Positions 25,768 through 35,161 of a DNA stretch of 64,000 nt are shown here, one piece after another. The number at the start of each line of letters is the position of its first letter. Within the stretch, counting starts at the first letter, position 1. The DNA is taken from positions 1 through 64,000 of the forward strand of contig CAVQJL010000007.1 in the NCBI GenBank assembly GCA_963712815.1, read 5' to 3'. This DNA comes from RPQJ01 sp963712815 (GTDB lineage Bacteria > Pseudomonadota > Gammaproteobacteria > Steroidobacterales > Steroidobacteraceae). Below the pieces are notes generated by a model. It saw only the letters and a program-made list of their open reading frames with translations. It had not been told where the DNA came from and made no database searches. Made by a program: the position numbers and the translations under genes.

Positions 25768-26220
25768 ATGAGCAGGGACGATCAAAACGCCGCGCCGTCG
25801 GAAACCTCCCGCGACCAACCCGACCCAGACCCGGCGGCCGAGGCCCTGATCGAACTGCTCGATTCGGAGCGCAAGCAGGCTCTCGACCGGCGACCCGACC
25901 TCGTCTCGAAGGTCGATCCGGGGCAGCTCTGGCTCCTATGGTTTGCAATCGGTGCCACACTCGAGGTCTGCGCGCTGCTCGGCCGCGAGGTCGATGGCGA
26001 GGGCAACGAGCTGTTTCGACAGGTCGCCGCCCGTGTCTTCGGCGGCGGCATTCAATCCTCCTGCGACCCGATCACGGCCGACAGTCGGCTGATCGACCTG
26101 TTCGAGTCGGCGGGCGCTGCGGCGGTGGCCGCCTGCATGCGCGGCGACGAGCGGCTCGGCTACTACGTCGCCGGACTGCGGGTCAGCGCCGATCGCGGCA
26201 CCCTGGCGCTCGTCAACTGA
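25768..26220 (+). CDS. Conserved-looking protein of unknown function (150 residues)
   Basis: An acidic, soluble 150-residue protein with an N-terminal Asp/Pro-rich stretch, then a helical region (LIELLDSERKQALDRRPDLV, LWLLWFAIGATLEVCALLG). No domain recognised. The next gene starts 25 bp downstream on the same strand, so the two may be one transcript. Confidence 0.55.
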   Translation: MSRDDQNAAPSETSRDQPDPDPAAEALIELLDSERKQALDRRPDLVSKVDPGQLWLLWFAIGATLEVCALLGREVDGEGNELFRQVAARVFGGGIQSSCDPITADSRLIDLFESAGAAAVAACMRGDERLGYYVAGLRVSADRGTLALVN

Positions 26221-26245
26221 TGCACGTAGCGATGCTGAACTGCGC

Positions 26246-26752
26246 ATGAGCATGAAGCTGGGCATCACGGGCATGAGGCGGGTCGCATCGACCCTCGAGG
26301 ACTACCGCGACGCGGTCTGCGAGGTTGCGACCGGCGCGCGGTGCGTCCTGTCGATCTACACCCCCGACCTCGAGCCGTTGCTCTACGACCAGGACTCCTT
26401 CCTCGAACCCGTTAAGCGTCTCGTGCTGGCACGCGGCTACGGACGCGTGCGAGTGCTGATACGCGACCCGGTCCGCCCGGCTCGGGAGGGTCACCGTTTC
26501 ATGCAGATGGCCCGCCGTCTCACCAGTTGCATCGCCCTGCGCGGCGTACCGGTTGAGCATCGCGACGACTCGTGCGCCTACATCCTGGCCGACAACCGTG
26601 CGATCGCGTACCGGCCGAACGCCGCGCGGTGGGTCGGGTTCGTCGAGCACTGCGACCAGGGCATCGACCGTCGTCACATCGAGCATTTCGAGCAGGTCTG
26701 GACGCGCAGTCGCATACAGCCCGGCATGCGTGCGACGGAATGCCGCGGCTAG
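26246..26752 (+). CDS. Protein of unknown function resembling PLD-like C-terminal domains (DUF7931 type)
   Basis: A 168-residue protein with FLEPVKRLVLARGYGRVRVL, VRPAREGHRFMQMARRLTSC and VGFVEHCDQGIDRRHIEHFE. The layout (short alpha/beta with LSIYTPDLEPLLYD and a GHRFMQMARRL helix) resembles a domain found alone or fused to acetyltransferases in Pseudomonas-like bacteria, distantly like one lobe of phospholipase D. That is recalled family resemblance only; I see no complete HKD motif. The 3' end overlaps rlmL by 4 bases. Confidence 0.5.
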   Translation: MSMKLGITGMRRVASTLEDYRDAVCEVATGARCVLSIYTPDLEPLLYDQDSFLEPVKRLVLARGYGRVRVLIRDPVRPAREGHRFMQMARRLTSCIALRGVPVEHRDDSCAYILADNRAIAYRPNAARWVGFVEHCDQGIDRRHIEHFEQVWTRSRIQPGMRATECRG

Positions 26753-27949
26753 GAGCCGGCAGTTGTCGCCGCCATGCCGGTCCGACGGCTGCCCGCATAC
26801 ATTTCAAAGAGCAGCAATCGGCACGGGATGCTGCCGTTCATCAGCGGGATCGTCCGGCTCGGCCTGAGTCCGATGGCCTTGTAGGGCGACGCCTGCGCCG
26901 CGAGGATGGCGGCCTGCCAGCCGCTGAACCTCTGCTTCAGCGTGTCGCCGACCTCCTCGTAGAACTGCCGCAAGTCGCCCTCGCGACTGCCGATGCGGTC
27001 ACCGTACGGCAGGTTCGTCACGAGGAGACCGTGCTCGGCCGGGGGCTCTGCATCCTGAAAACGGCCCGTCGCGAACGTCATGTACCGCTCGACGCGGGCC
27101 TTCAGCGCGCTTTTCTGCGCCATCGCCACGTAGCGGGCCTCGATGTCCGAAGCAACGATCGGGGCCGGAGGCGCCTCGAGCTTCTCGGCGCGCACGCGGT
27201 CCTGGACGGTGCGCCACAGTGCGCGATCGAAGCCCTTGAGCCACTCGAAGTGGAACTCGCCTTTCTTGCGATGGATTCGCGGCGCCTTCCTGACCGCGAT
27301 CATGGCCGCCTCGATCGCAAGCGTGCCGCTGCCGCACATCGGATCGAGGAACGCCTGGCTGCCGTCGTAGCCGGCCATGACGAGGATCGCCGACGCCAGC
27401 GTTTCCTTGAGCGGCGCCGGGTGCCCCGGCTCGCGGTAGCCGCGCTTGTGCAGCGACTTGCCCGAAGTGTCGAGGCTCAGCATGCAGCGACCGTTCTGCG
27501 AGATGGGCCACGACGACCACCCGCGGTTCGGCGAGGTCGACGGGCGGTGCACGCCCCAGCTCGCGATCGAACACGTCGCGGATGCTCTCGCGAACCTGCG
27601 TGATGACCTGCCGCGGCGGCATGCCGCCCTCCCCCTCCGCGCCCAGGCTCTCGACCAGGAACCCGTGCTGCGCATCGAACAGGTCGCACCAGTGGATGCG
27701 CCGGGCCTGCGAGTACAGCATCGGCGGGCTCTTTGCCGGCACTTCCTTGATGACGCGCAGGATGCGGCTCGCAGTCCGCAGCTTCAGGTGCAGCTCGTAG
27801 AAGAGCGCTTGGCTCGCCTCGAAGCTCACGGCCCTGAAGCCGGGCACGAGATCCGTCGCCCCCAGCGCCTCGAGCTCGCGAACGAGGGCCGCCTTGGTCT
27901 CCTCGGGACAGGTGGCGATCAGTCGCACGGGGGCTCCGGTCGTGATCAT
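26749..27949 (-). CDS. rlmL: 23S rRNA (guanine-N2)-methyltransferase RlmL-type, with one frameshift
   Basis: A THUMP domain (MITTGAPVRLIATCPEETKA onward) is followed by an UPF0020 methyltransferase domain with MLSLDTSGKSLHKRGYR, DPMCGSGTLAIEAAMIA, the NPPY-like motif TNLPYGDRI and RFSGWQAAIL. It would methylate 23S rRNA G2445; the RlmK half of the E. coli fusion is not present. The reading frame changes near 27498-27502 between VVVVAHLA and QNGRCMLSL; adding two bases there (CTCGC to CTCGCGC) restores one continuous protein of about 400 residues. A sequencing deletion in a GC repeat is more likely than a real defect. Start ATG 27949. Confidence 0.85.
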
Positions 27950-28113
27950 CTGACGTGGGTCGCCCGCGAGTATAGCCACGGCCCCGGTGACCGCGCCCCA
28001 AAAGCGCTGCCGGGGCGACGCCGGCTCGGCTAGAATGGCGACCCTCCCCTGCATCCCCGCGAGATCCCAGGCCCACGGCTTCGGGGTCCCCAACCTCTGC
28101 GCTCCGGATCACC

Positions 28114-29718
28114 GTGCTCTCAACGACAAACCTCGCCATCCAGTTCGAAGCCAAGCCGCTGTTCGAGCACGTCTCCGTCAAGTTCTCCGACGGCAATCGC
28201 TATGGACTGATCGGCGCGAACGGCTGCGGCAAGTCGACGCTGATGAAGATCCTGGGCGGCGAGCTCGAGCCCAGCGCCGGCGAGGTCGTGCTGCAGGCCG
28301 GAATGCGCATCGGCAAGCTGAACCAGAACCAGTTCGCCTACGAGGACCAGCGCGTGCTCGACGTCGTGATGCAGGGCCACGCGGAAATGTGGCACGCGAT
28401 GCAGGAGCGCGACCGGATCTACGCCGACCCGGACGCGACCGACGACGACTACATGAAGGCGGCCGAACTCGAGGGCAAGTTCGCCGAGTACGGCGGCTAC
28501 ACCGCCGAGGCACGCGCCGGCGCGATCCTGATCGACGCCGGCATCGAGGAATGGCGCCACAACCAGGCGATGCGCGAGGTGCCGCCCGGCCTGAAGCTGC
28601 GCGTGCTGCTCGCCCAGGCGCTGTTCTCGAAGCCGGACGTGCTGCTGCTCGACGAGCCGACCAACAACCTCGACATCCACTCGATCGGCTGGCTCGAGCG
28701 GGCGCTCAACGACTACGACGCGACGATGGTCATCATCAGCCACGACCGCCACTTCCTGAACCAGGTGTGCACGCACATCGCGGACCTCGACTACCGGCAG
28801 CTCAAGATCTATCCGGGCAACTACGACGATTTCATGCTCGCTTCGGTGCAGGCGCGACAGCGGGTCGAGGCCTCGAACGCCAAGGCAAAGGCACAGATAT
28901 CGGATCTGCAGGAGTTCGTGCGCCGCTTCTCGGCGAACGCATCCAAGGCGCGACAGGCTACGTCGCGTCGCCGCCAGATCGAGAAGATCAAGATCGAGGA
29001 GATCCGGCCTTCGTCCCGGCAGAACCCGTACATCCGCTTCGAGCAGGGCAAGAAGCTGTACCGCACGGCCGTGACCGTCGAGGGGCTGTCGTTTCGCTAT
29101 CCTGGATCCGAGGCCGACGTGTTCAAGGACCTGAGCTTCACGATCGAGGCGGGACAGCGGGTCGCGATCATCGGCCCGAACGGCATCGGCAAGACGACGC
29201 TGATGCGCTGCCTCGCCGGCGATCTGATGCCGCGCGCGGGACGCATCGGCTGGGTGGAGAACGCGCAGCCCGGCTACATGCCCCAGGACCCGCAGGCCGA
29301 GTTCGACTCGAAGACGGACCTTTTCAGCTGGATGTCGATCTGGACCGGCAAGGCCGACGACGACCAGCTCGTCCGTGCCACGCTCGGTCGCCTGCTGTTC
29401 TCCGGCGACGAGACCAGGAAGTCGGTCAAGGTGCTGTCGGGTGGCGAGAAGGGCCGCATGATCTACGGCAAGCTGATCCTCACCAAGCCGAACGTGATGC
29501 TGATGGACGAGCCCACCAACCACATGGACATGGAGACCATCGAGTCGCTGCAGATCGGGCTCGAGAAGTATCCCGGCACCCTGGTATTCGTTTCGCACGA
29601 CCGCGAGTTCGTCGCGAGCCTCGCCACGCGCGTTATCGAGCTGCGACCGGACGGCGGATTCAACGACTTCACGGGCTCTTACGACGAGTACCTCGATGCC
29701 CAGGGGCTGGAATCCTAG
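28114..29718 (+). CDS. ybiT: ABC-F family ATPase, YbiT type
   Basis: A 534-residue soluble protein with two ABC domains and no membrane segments. First domain: GANGCGKSTLMK and LLLDEPTNNLDIHSIGWLE. Second domain: GPNGIGKTTLMR, KVLSGGEKGRM and LMDEPTNHMDMETIESL. The linker RFSANASKARQATSRRRQIE and the SSRQNPYIRFEQ stretch match E. coli YbiT closely. ABC-F proteins act on the ribosome E site; YbiT's role is not fully defined. GTG start at 28114. It is divergent from rlmL with about 160 bp between them. Confidence 0.93.
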   Translation: MLSTTNLAIQFEAKPLFEHVSVKFSDGNRYGLIGANGCGKSTLMKILGGELEPSAGEVVLQAGMRIGKLNQNQFAYEDQRVLDVVMQGHAEMWHAMQERDRIYADPDATDDDYMKAAELEGKFAEYGGYTAEARAGAILIDAGIEEWRHNQAMREVPPGLKLRVLLAQALFSKPDVLLLDEPTNNLDIHSIGWLERALNDYDATMVIISHDRHFLNQVCTHIADLDYRQLKIYPGNYDDFMLASVQARQRVEASNAKAKAQISDLQEFVRRFSANASKARQATSRRRQIEKIKIEEIRPSSRQNPYIRFEQGKKLYRTAVTVEGLSFRYPGSEADVFKDLSFTIEAGQRVAIIGPNGIGKTTLMRCLAGDLMPRAGRIGWVENAQPGYMPQDPQAEFDSKTDLFSWMSIWTGKADDDQLVRATLGRLLFSGDETRKSVKVLSGGEKGRMIYGKLILTKPNVMLMDEPTNHMDMETIESLQIGLEKYPGTLVFVSHDREFVASLATRVIELRPDGGFNDFTGSYDEYLDAQGLES

Positions 29719-29923
29719 GCGCGCAGGACCACGCAGAAACCCCGTGCCGGATCCGTGCGGGGTATCATCGACGAGCCCCGGCGCAGCCCCACGGCGGCGT
29801 CGGCGCCACGATTCTCGGGATCGCGGGTCCGTGCGCCGGGACGCTTCGGTTATTGCGTTCGCCGCCACCCGTCCGTGTTGCCTAGAATTGCGTATCTCAC
29901 CCGTCAACTGAAAGAGGTCGGCC

Positions 29924-30817
29924 ATGGGCAAGTTCGAGGAACAACAGGCGAAATTCCGCACCCAGGCGGGCTTCATCGCGGCGCTCGACCAGAGCGGCGG
30001 CAGTACCCCCAAGGCCTTGAAGCTCTACGGGATCCCTGAGACGGGCTGGAGCAGCGACGCGGAAATGATGGATCTCGTCCACTCCATGCGCACGCGCATC
30101 GTCACGAGTCCGAGCTTCAACGGCAACCGGATCCTGGCCGCGATCCTGTTCGAGGCCACCATGGACCGTGACTTCGAGGGCCGTCCGGCTGCGGACTATC
30201 TCTGGGACGTCAAGAAGGTGGTCCCGGTGCTGAAAGTGGACAAGGGCCTCGAGTCCGAGGCGAACGGCGTGCAGCTGATGAAGCCGATGCCAGGCCTCGA
30301 CGCGTTGCTGGCCCGGGCCAGGGCCAAGGGAATCTTCGGGACCAAGATGCGCTCGGTCATCAAGCAGGCCAACCCGTCGGGCATTCGTTCGGTCGTGGAC
30401 CAGCAGTTCGAGGTAGCGCGGCAGATCCTCGCCGCGGGCCTCGTGCCGATCATCGAGCCCGAGGTGGACATCCACTGCCCCGACAAGGCGGCGGCGGAAG
30501 ACCTGCTCAAGGCGGACCTCAAGGCGAAGCTCGATGACCTGCCGGAGAACCGGCAGGTCATGCTCAAGCTCACGATACCCACCCGGGACAACCTCTACGC
30601 CGACCTGATCTCACACCCGCGCGTGCTGAAGGTGGTTGCCCTGTCGGGCGGCTACTCGCGTGAGGAGGCCAACACTCGGCTCGCGCGCCAGCGCGGCATG
30701 GTGGCCAGCTTCTCGCGAGCCCTGACCGAGGGCCTCACCGCCCAGCAGTCGGACGCCGAGTTCGACGCCGCACTGGACCACGCCATCGAGAGCATCTACC
30801 AGGCCTCGAAGAGCTGA
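29924..30817 (+). CDS. fda: Class I fructose-bisphosphate aldolase
   Basis: A 297-residue protein that matches the short class I aldolase of Staphylococcus and various Proteobacteria (about 295 residues). Seen are FIAALDQSGGSTPKALKLYG at the start, ILFEATMDRDFEGRP, VPVLKVDKGL, VPIIEPEVDI and the Schiff-base region VMLKLTIPTR. It cleaves fructose 1,6-bisphosphate into DHAP and glyceraldehyde 3-phosphate without metal. GAAAGAGGTC precedes the ATG. Single gene; convergent with the next. Confidence 0.93.
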   Translation: MGKFEEQQAKFRTQAGFIAALDQSGGSTPKALKLYGIPETGWSSDAEMMDLVHSMRTRIVTSPSFNGNRILAAILFEATMDRDFEGRPAADYLWDVKKVVPVLKVDKGLESEANGVQLMKPMPGLDALLARARAKGIFGTKMRSVIKQANPSGIRSVVDQQFEVARQILAAGLVPIIEPEVDIHCPDKAAAEDLLKADLKAKLDDLPENRQVMLKLTIPTRDNLYADLISHPRVLKVVALSGGYSREEANTRLARQRGMVASFSRALTEGLTAQQSDAEFDAALDHAIESIYQASKS

Positions 30818-30839
30818 GCGCGAGCGCGTCGTCCGGGCA

Positions 30840-31193
30840 TCAGCGCGCCTTCGAACGCCTGCGGTCGTGGCCCGACCGACGCTCTACCATGCCGGGCGCC
30901 AGCAGCCCGGAGGCAGAGCGGCGGTCGGCGCCGGTGCGGCGATCCGAGTAGTGCGCGTAGGTGCAGTTGCACTCGGCGAGGTCGCATTCCGGCAGGGGCA
31001 GGCGCGGAACCGACTTGTAGAGGAACCGCAGGGGAGCGATCTGGCGCGCGCCGAGGCAACTCGGCTCGCCAGGCGAAATGCTGACGGCGCGGTACGGGGA
31101 TTCCTCCCGCTTCCCGAGTTCCAGGCGGATCGGCTTCGCCGGCTCCGAGTCCGGCGTTTCACCCAGCAGTCGTCTGAAGAATCGAATCGGCAT
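30840..31193 (-). CDS. Cys- and Arg-rich protein of unknown function (117 residues)
   Basis: A 117-residue protein. It contains a CDLAECNCTYAHYSDRRTGA stretch and closely spaced Cys residues (SCLG and the C-x4-C-x-C group) that could bind metal, and ends in a repeated basic pattern DRRTGADRR ... ERRSGHDRRR. DRR-type repeats of this kind recur in gammaproteobacterial proteins next to PilZ-like domains, but I assign no function. Short gap to the LysR gene, same strand. Confidence 0.6.
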   Translation of the reverse strand: MPIRFFRRLLGETPDSEPAKPIRLELGKREESPYRAVSISPGEPSCLGARQIAPLRFLYKSVPRLPLPECDLAECNCTYAHYSDRRTGADRRSASGLLAPGMVERRSGHDRRRSKAR

Positions 31194-31233
31194 CGCTTCC
31201 TGCGACCTCGGGAACTGTCAACGGCGTTGATTG

Positions 31234-32136
31234 TTACACAAGCGCCGGAGTCGCCGAACGCAGACGCGCCGAGATGAATTCGATCAGGACACGCACCCGG
31301 TACGGCAGGTGGCGCGTGCCGGGCAGTAGCGCGTAGACGCCGAGCTCCGGGGGCGAAGTTTCCTCGAGTATCGACTCCAGCCGACCGTCCCGGAGATATG
31401 GCTCGGCGATGAAATCGGGCGTCAGCGCTATGCCGAGTCCACGGGCCGCCGCCTCGGCCAGCACGTCGCCGTTGTTGGCCGTGAAGCGGCTGCGAACGTA
31501 CACGTGCTCCACGCGCTCGCCCCGGCCGAACGACCACTCGCCCGGGTTCGCATCGCCCGCGTAGGCCAGGCATTCGTGGCCGGCCAGCTCGGCAGGCCTC
31601 GTCGGTCGTCCATGGCGCGCGAGATAGCCGGGCGAGGCCACGGTGAGCAGACGGGAGGATCCAAGCTTGCGAACGACGTCCACCGGTCCGATTCGCGAGG
31701 TGACGCGGATCGACAGGTCAAACCCCTCCTCGACGAGATCGACACGACGGTCGGTGTAGTCCATCGCGAGGCTCACCGCTGGATGCGACTCGGCGAACTC
31801 GAGCAGCAGCGGCGCCAGTCGTCGCAGGCCGAAGCTGAGCGGCAACCCCAGCCGGATCGGACCGCGAGCGACGGCCCGCTCCTCTGCGACCGCCGTCTCC
31901 GCGGAGTCGACGAGGTTCAGGATCACGCGGCATTTCTCGAGATAGACCGTCCCGGCAGAGGTCAGCGAAAGGCTCCGGGTGGAGCGGACCATGAGCTTCG
32001 CACCGAGGTGTGCCTCGAGCGCCGCGACCTGGCGGGTGACCACCGAGCGGGCAACCCCGGACTGCTTGGCCGCAGCGGCAAAGCTGCCGAGCTCTGCCAC
32101 GCGCACGAACAGCCGCATTGCATCGAGACGATCCAT
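31234..32136 (-). CDS. LysR family transcriptional regulator
   Basis: A 300-residue LTTR: N-terminal winged HTH (MDRLDAMRLFVRVAELGSFA, QSGVARSVVTRQVAALEAHL) and C-terminal co-inducer domain (GPIRLGLPLSFGLRRLAPLL). It is divergent from a DODA-type dioxygenase gene with about 75 bp between the starts, the usual LysR layout, so that gene is the likely target. Start 32136 is chosen because the HTH begins there; GGAGCAACAATGG gives a ribosome binding site. Confidence 0.9.
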   Translation of the reverse strand: MDRLDAMRLFVRVAELGSFAAAAKQSGVARSVVTRQVAALEAHLGAKLMVRSTRSLSLTSAGTVYLEKCRVILNLVDSAETAVAEERAVARGPIRLGLPLSFGLRRLAPLLLEFAESHPAVSLAMDYTDRRVDLVEEGFDLSIRVTSRIGPVDVVRKLGSSRLLTVASPGYLARHGRPTRPAELAGHECLAYAGDANPGEWSFGRGERVEHVYVRSRFTANNGDVLAEAAARGLGIALTPDFIAEPYLRDGRLESILEETSPPELGVYALLPGTRHLPYRVRVLIEFISARLRSATPALV

Positions 32137-32210
32137 TGTTGCTCCTTTGGCAACAAGATGAGCCTCATTATCGTCTATTAAAGGAACAGCGACCGAACTA
32201 GGCTTGGCGA

Positions 32211-33038
32211 ATGGAAAGCAGGTCGCCCATGGGCGTGATGAGTCAGCCGGCACTTTTCGTACCACACGGCGCGCCGACCTTTGCACTGCAGCCCGGCGCC
32301 GCCGGAGCCGCGCTCGAGCGTCTTGCCGCGCGCCTGTCGCTTCCGCGGGCGATCATCGTGGCCAGTGCGCGCTGGACCACGACGGTGCCGACCGTCGGCC
32401 TTGCCGAGCGGCCGGAAACGATCCACGACTTCAGCGGCTTTTCGGCCGGGTTGTATGCGCTCCGATACCCCGCGACGGGTTGCCCGGAAGCGGCCCACGA
32501 GGTCGCCGGGGCTCTCGTCGAAGCCGGCCTGCCCATCGCGCTGGACCCCGGTCGCGGCCTAGATCACGGCGCCTGGGTACCGCTGCGCCTGATGTTCCCT
32601 GACGCCGATGTGCCCGTGATTCCCCTCTCGATCCAGCCTCGGGATGGCACGGCGGGCGCACTGCGCCTCGGTCGAGCGATCGCACCGCTGCTGGACAGGG
32701 GGTTTCTACTCGTCGCCTCGGGGAACGTCACCCACAACCTCGCCGACTACGTCTCGGCCTCGCGGATGCGGAACGGCACGCCTGCCTACGTGCGCGAGTT
32801 TGCTGACTGGGTCTGGGGGCAGCTCCTTTCGCGGGATCTCGCCGGGCTGCTCGACTACCGCCGCCTCGCGCCCGGAGCAGCCCGCGCCCATCCGACCGAG
32901 GAGCACCTCCTGCCCCTGTACGTCGCGCTGGGTGCGGCTGGCGAGGACTTCGGCGCCGAGCGCCTCCACGCCGGCATCGACGAATACGTCCTCGCGATGG
33001 ACGCCTTCTCTTTCACCAAGGGGCCACCTGGCCACTAG
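32211..33038 (+). CDS. 4,5-DOPA extradiol dioxygenase-like protein (LigB/YgiD family)
   Basis: A protein of about 270 residues of the class III extradiol dioxygenase family. Visible are PALFVPHGAPT (metal His), ASARWTTTVPTVG, LDHGAWVPLRLMFPDADVPV (His) and LLVASGNVTHNL (His), enough for the non-heme metal site. Family members cleave catechols such as DOPA, though many have unknown physiological substrates. The start is uncertain: ATGs at 32211, 32229 and 32238 are all in frame, and the conserved region begins just after 32238. Regulated probably by the divergent LysR gene. Confidence 0.86.
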   Translation: MESRSPMGVMSQPALFVPHGAPTFALQPGAAGAALERLAARLSLPRAIIVASARWTTTVPTVGLAERPETIHDFSGFSAGLYALRYPATGCPEAAHEVAGALVEAGLPIALDPGRGLDHGAWVPLRLMFPDADVPVIPLSIQPRDGTAGALRLGRAIAPLLDRGFLLVASGNVTHNLADYVSASRMRNGTPAYVREFADWVWGQLLSRDLAGLLDYRRLAPGAARAHPTEEHLLPLYVALGAAGEDFGAERLHAGIDEYVLAMDAFSFTKGPPGH

Positions 33039-33070
33039 TCTTCAGTAAACACACGCAACGAGGAATGAAC

Positions 33071-33649
33071 ATGAAGAAGCTCGCCCTGCTTTCGGTAATT
33101 GCGGCCGTCGCCAGCGGGTTCGTCGCCCCGGCCTCCGCGGCCCCAGTGACCTACGTCATCGATCCGACCCATACCTACCCGCGCTTTTCGTACAGCCACT
33201 TCGGTTTGTCGACCCAGCTCAGCCGCTTCAACCAGACGACCGGCACGGTCGTGCTCGACAAGTCCGCGCGGACGGCGTCCGTGGACGTCGCTATCGACAT
33301 GACGTCGGTGGATACCGGGTACGCTACGTTCAACGAGCACATCCAGGCTGAGGATTTTCTCGACACGGCGAAGTACCCGAAGGCCACCTTCAAGTCGACC
33401 AAGGTGAAGTTCGACGGCGACAAGCCGGTGGCGATCGACGGCAACCTCACGATCAAGGGCATCACGAAGCCCGTTACCCTCGAGGTCACCAGCTTCGTCA
33501 ACATGACGCATCCGATGTTGAACAAGGACGCGATCGGCGCCGACGCCAGTGTCGTCATCAGGCGCAGCGACTTCAACGCGGGCAAGTACGCCCCGAACGT
33601 CGGCGACGAACTGACCATCAGCATCGCGCTGGAGGCCGTCAAGGAGTAA
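33071..33649 (+). CDS. YceI-family periplasmic lipid-binding protein
   Basis: A 192-residue protein: signal peptide (MKKLALLSVIAAVASGFVAP, cleavage after ASA) and the YceI lipocalin-like barrel (YVIDPTHTYPRFSYSHFGLS, FLDTAKYPKATFKS, GNLTIKGITKPVTLEV, SDFNAGKYAPNVGDELTI). YceI proteins bind isoprenoids in the periplasm and respond to base or stress. GAGGA precedes the ATG at 33071; the ATG six bases upstream is less likely. The next gene starts about 50 bp later. Confidence 0.92.
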   Translation: MKKLALLSVIAAVASGFVAPASAAPVTYVIDPTHTYPRFSYSHFGLSTQLSRFNQTTGTVVLDKSARTASVDVAIDMTSVDTGYATFNEHIQAEDFLDTAKYPKATFKSTKVKFDGDKPVAIDGNLTIKGITKPVTLEVTSFVNMTHPMLNKDAIGADASVVIRRSDFNAGKYAPNVGDELTISIALEAVKE

Positions 33650-33700
33650 CAGGTGCGTTCCCGGAGTGAGTTCCGGGAATCGTCCACCAGGGAGCGAAGG

Positions 33701-34249
33701 GTGCCGACCGTCGGGAATGCACTTGCGATCCTGCTGCTGTTCGCTGCGGGCACGGCGACGGGCGCGGACACGGACGTCCGCCGAGCCGGGAGTACCTTTC
33801 ATGTCAGCGCGACGATCGAAGCCGCGGCCCCGATCGACCTGTGCTACGCGGTGCTGACGGACTTCGATCGCCTCGCGGAATTCATTCCCGGCATGCAGTC
33901 GAGCCTGATCGTCAGCCCGCCCGGTGAGCCACTGCGCCTGCGACAGGTCGGGCGCACGGAGCTCCCGTTCTCCGACTACACCTTCGACGTGACCCTGGCC
34001 GTCGAGCTCGATGCGCCGCGCGAGATCAGGTTTCGCCGCATCGCGGGAAACCTGCAACGGATGCAGGGCCGGTGGCTGGTCGCGGGCGATGCCAACCGCT
34101 GCACGATCGACTACCTCGCCGAGATCGAGCCCGGGGTCTGGGTGCCGCCACTGCTCGGACCGCTGCTGATGCGCAGCCAGGTCGCCCGGCAGATCGAAGG
34201 CCTGGAGTCGGAGATCGACAGACGCGCGCGGCTGTCCGCAGATCCGTGA
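33701..34249 (+). CDS. Secreted SRPBCC family protein
   Basis: A 182-residue protein with a signal peptide (NALAILLLFAAGTATGA) and a START/SRPBCC domain (FHVSATIEAAAPIDLCYAVL, TDFDRLAEFIPGM, RRIAGNLQRMQGRWLVAG). This resembles the cyclase/dehydrase (Coq10-like) branch, here exported to the periplasm. The GTG at 33701 has GGGAGCGAAGG in front; the GTG at 33653 gives a longer form that would bury the signal peptide. Same strand as yceI and possibly co-transcribed. Confidence 0.75.
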   Translation: MPTVGNALAILLLFAAGTATGADTDVRRAGSTFHVSATIEAAAPIDLCYAVLTDFDRLAEFIPGMQSSLIVSPPGEPLRLRQVGRTELPFSDYTFDVTLAVELDAPREIRFRRIAGNLQRMQGRWLVAGDANRCTIDYLAEIEPGVWVPPLLGPLLMRSQVARQIEGLESEIDRRARLSADP

Positions 34250-34322
34250 CGGCGCCAGGCCGTGGCATGCATGCCCGCAGCCTCCGGAAACCCGTTGCCA
34301 CCCCTGCTGGGCTGCAGCTACA

Positions 34323-35147
34323 TCAGTCGACGCGTCCCCACGCCGCGTCCCGTGCCACGACGATCCGGGTCACGCCGCCCAGTCGAACAAGCCCGTCCAC
34401 GCGCAGCATTGCGGTCACCCGCAGGAGGTCTGCCTCCCACGCCTGCTGAACAGCCGGCGGAAGATCGTCGAGCAACGGCGACATCCCGAAGGCTCGCGTC
34501 CACGCGATGAGCCCCTCGCCCGTCGCCGACTCCATCACGGACACCTCCATCTCCTCGAAGTGATCGATGGAGAATCCGGCCGCCTCGAAGTCCCGCTGCA
34601 GCCGGTCGGGATCCGCATAGCGGAACGTGCCCGGGGCCTCCGGCTCGATGGGCGGCATCACTCGATACCTTGCGAGGACTCGCCGCGGCAGCGCGTAGTA
34701 AGGCACCCGGTCGGGCTCGACCCAGACCGCGGCGACCAGCGGGCCGCCGGGCAGCAGCGCTCGCCGGGCGGCCGCGAGAGCGGCGATCGGCGAATCGAGG
34801 TACATCAGGCCCCAGCGCGCGAGCACTGCATGGAAATTCGGCGGGTGGAGGTCGTCCAGCGTCTCGACATTCGCCACGCGGAGCTCGAGGTTCTCGATTC
34901 CTTCGCGCTCCGCCCGCGTGCGCGCCATCTTCAGCATGTCCTCGGCCACGTCCACGCCGACTACCCGGCCGCTCGGTCCCACCCGGCGCGCCGCACGGAT
35001 TGCGGGCTCGCCGCGCCCGGTCGCGAGGTCGAGGACGCGCATGCCAGGACGCAGTCCCGCCAGATCCAGCATCCGCTCGCTCACAGGAGCCGTGAGACGT
35101 TGCTCCATGTCGTCGTAGGTGCGCCAGATGTCCGCGGGCGTGGGCAT
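34323..35147 (-). CDS. Class I SAM-dependent methyltransferase
   Basis: A 274-residue methyltransferase with motif I VLDLATGRGEPAIRAAR, motif II VVGVDVAEDMLKMARTRA and LDDLHPPNFHAVLARWGLMY, then LLPGGPLVAAVW. UbiE/Methyltransf_11-type; the substrate is unknown. The ATG at 35147 (MPTPADIW) is preferred; a GTG at 35168 would overlap the upstream stop. Coupled to the flavoprotein gene upstream. Confidence 0.85.
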   Translation of the reverse strand: MPTPADIWRTYDDMEQRLTAPVSERMLDLAGLRPGMRVLDLATGRGEPAIRAARRVGPSGRVVGVDVAEDMLKMARTRAEREGIENLELRVANVETLDDLHPPNFHAVLARWGLMYLDSPIAALAAARRALLPGGPLVAAVWVEPDRVPYYALPRRVLARYRVMPPIEPEAPGTFRYADPDRLQRDFEAAGFSIDHFEEMEVSVMESATGEGLIAWTRAFGMSPLLDDLPPAVQQAWEADLLRVTAMLRVDGLVRLGGVTRIVVARDAAWGRVD

Positions 35148-35161
35148 CGGTCGCGACGAAA

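Noticed and set aside
29719..29923. Possible terminator hairpin (CCCCGTGC...GTGCGGGG) after ybiT
   Set aside because: The stem needs two G-T pairs and has no T tract.
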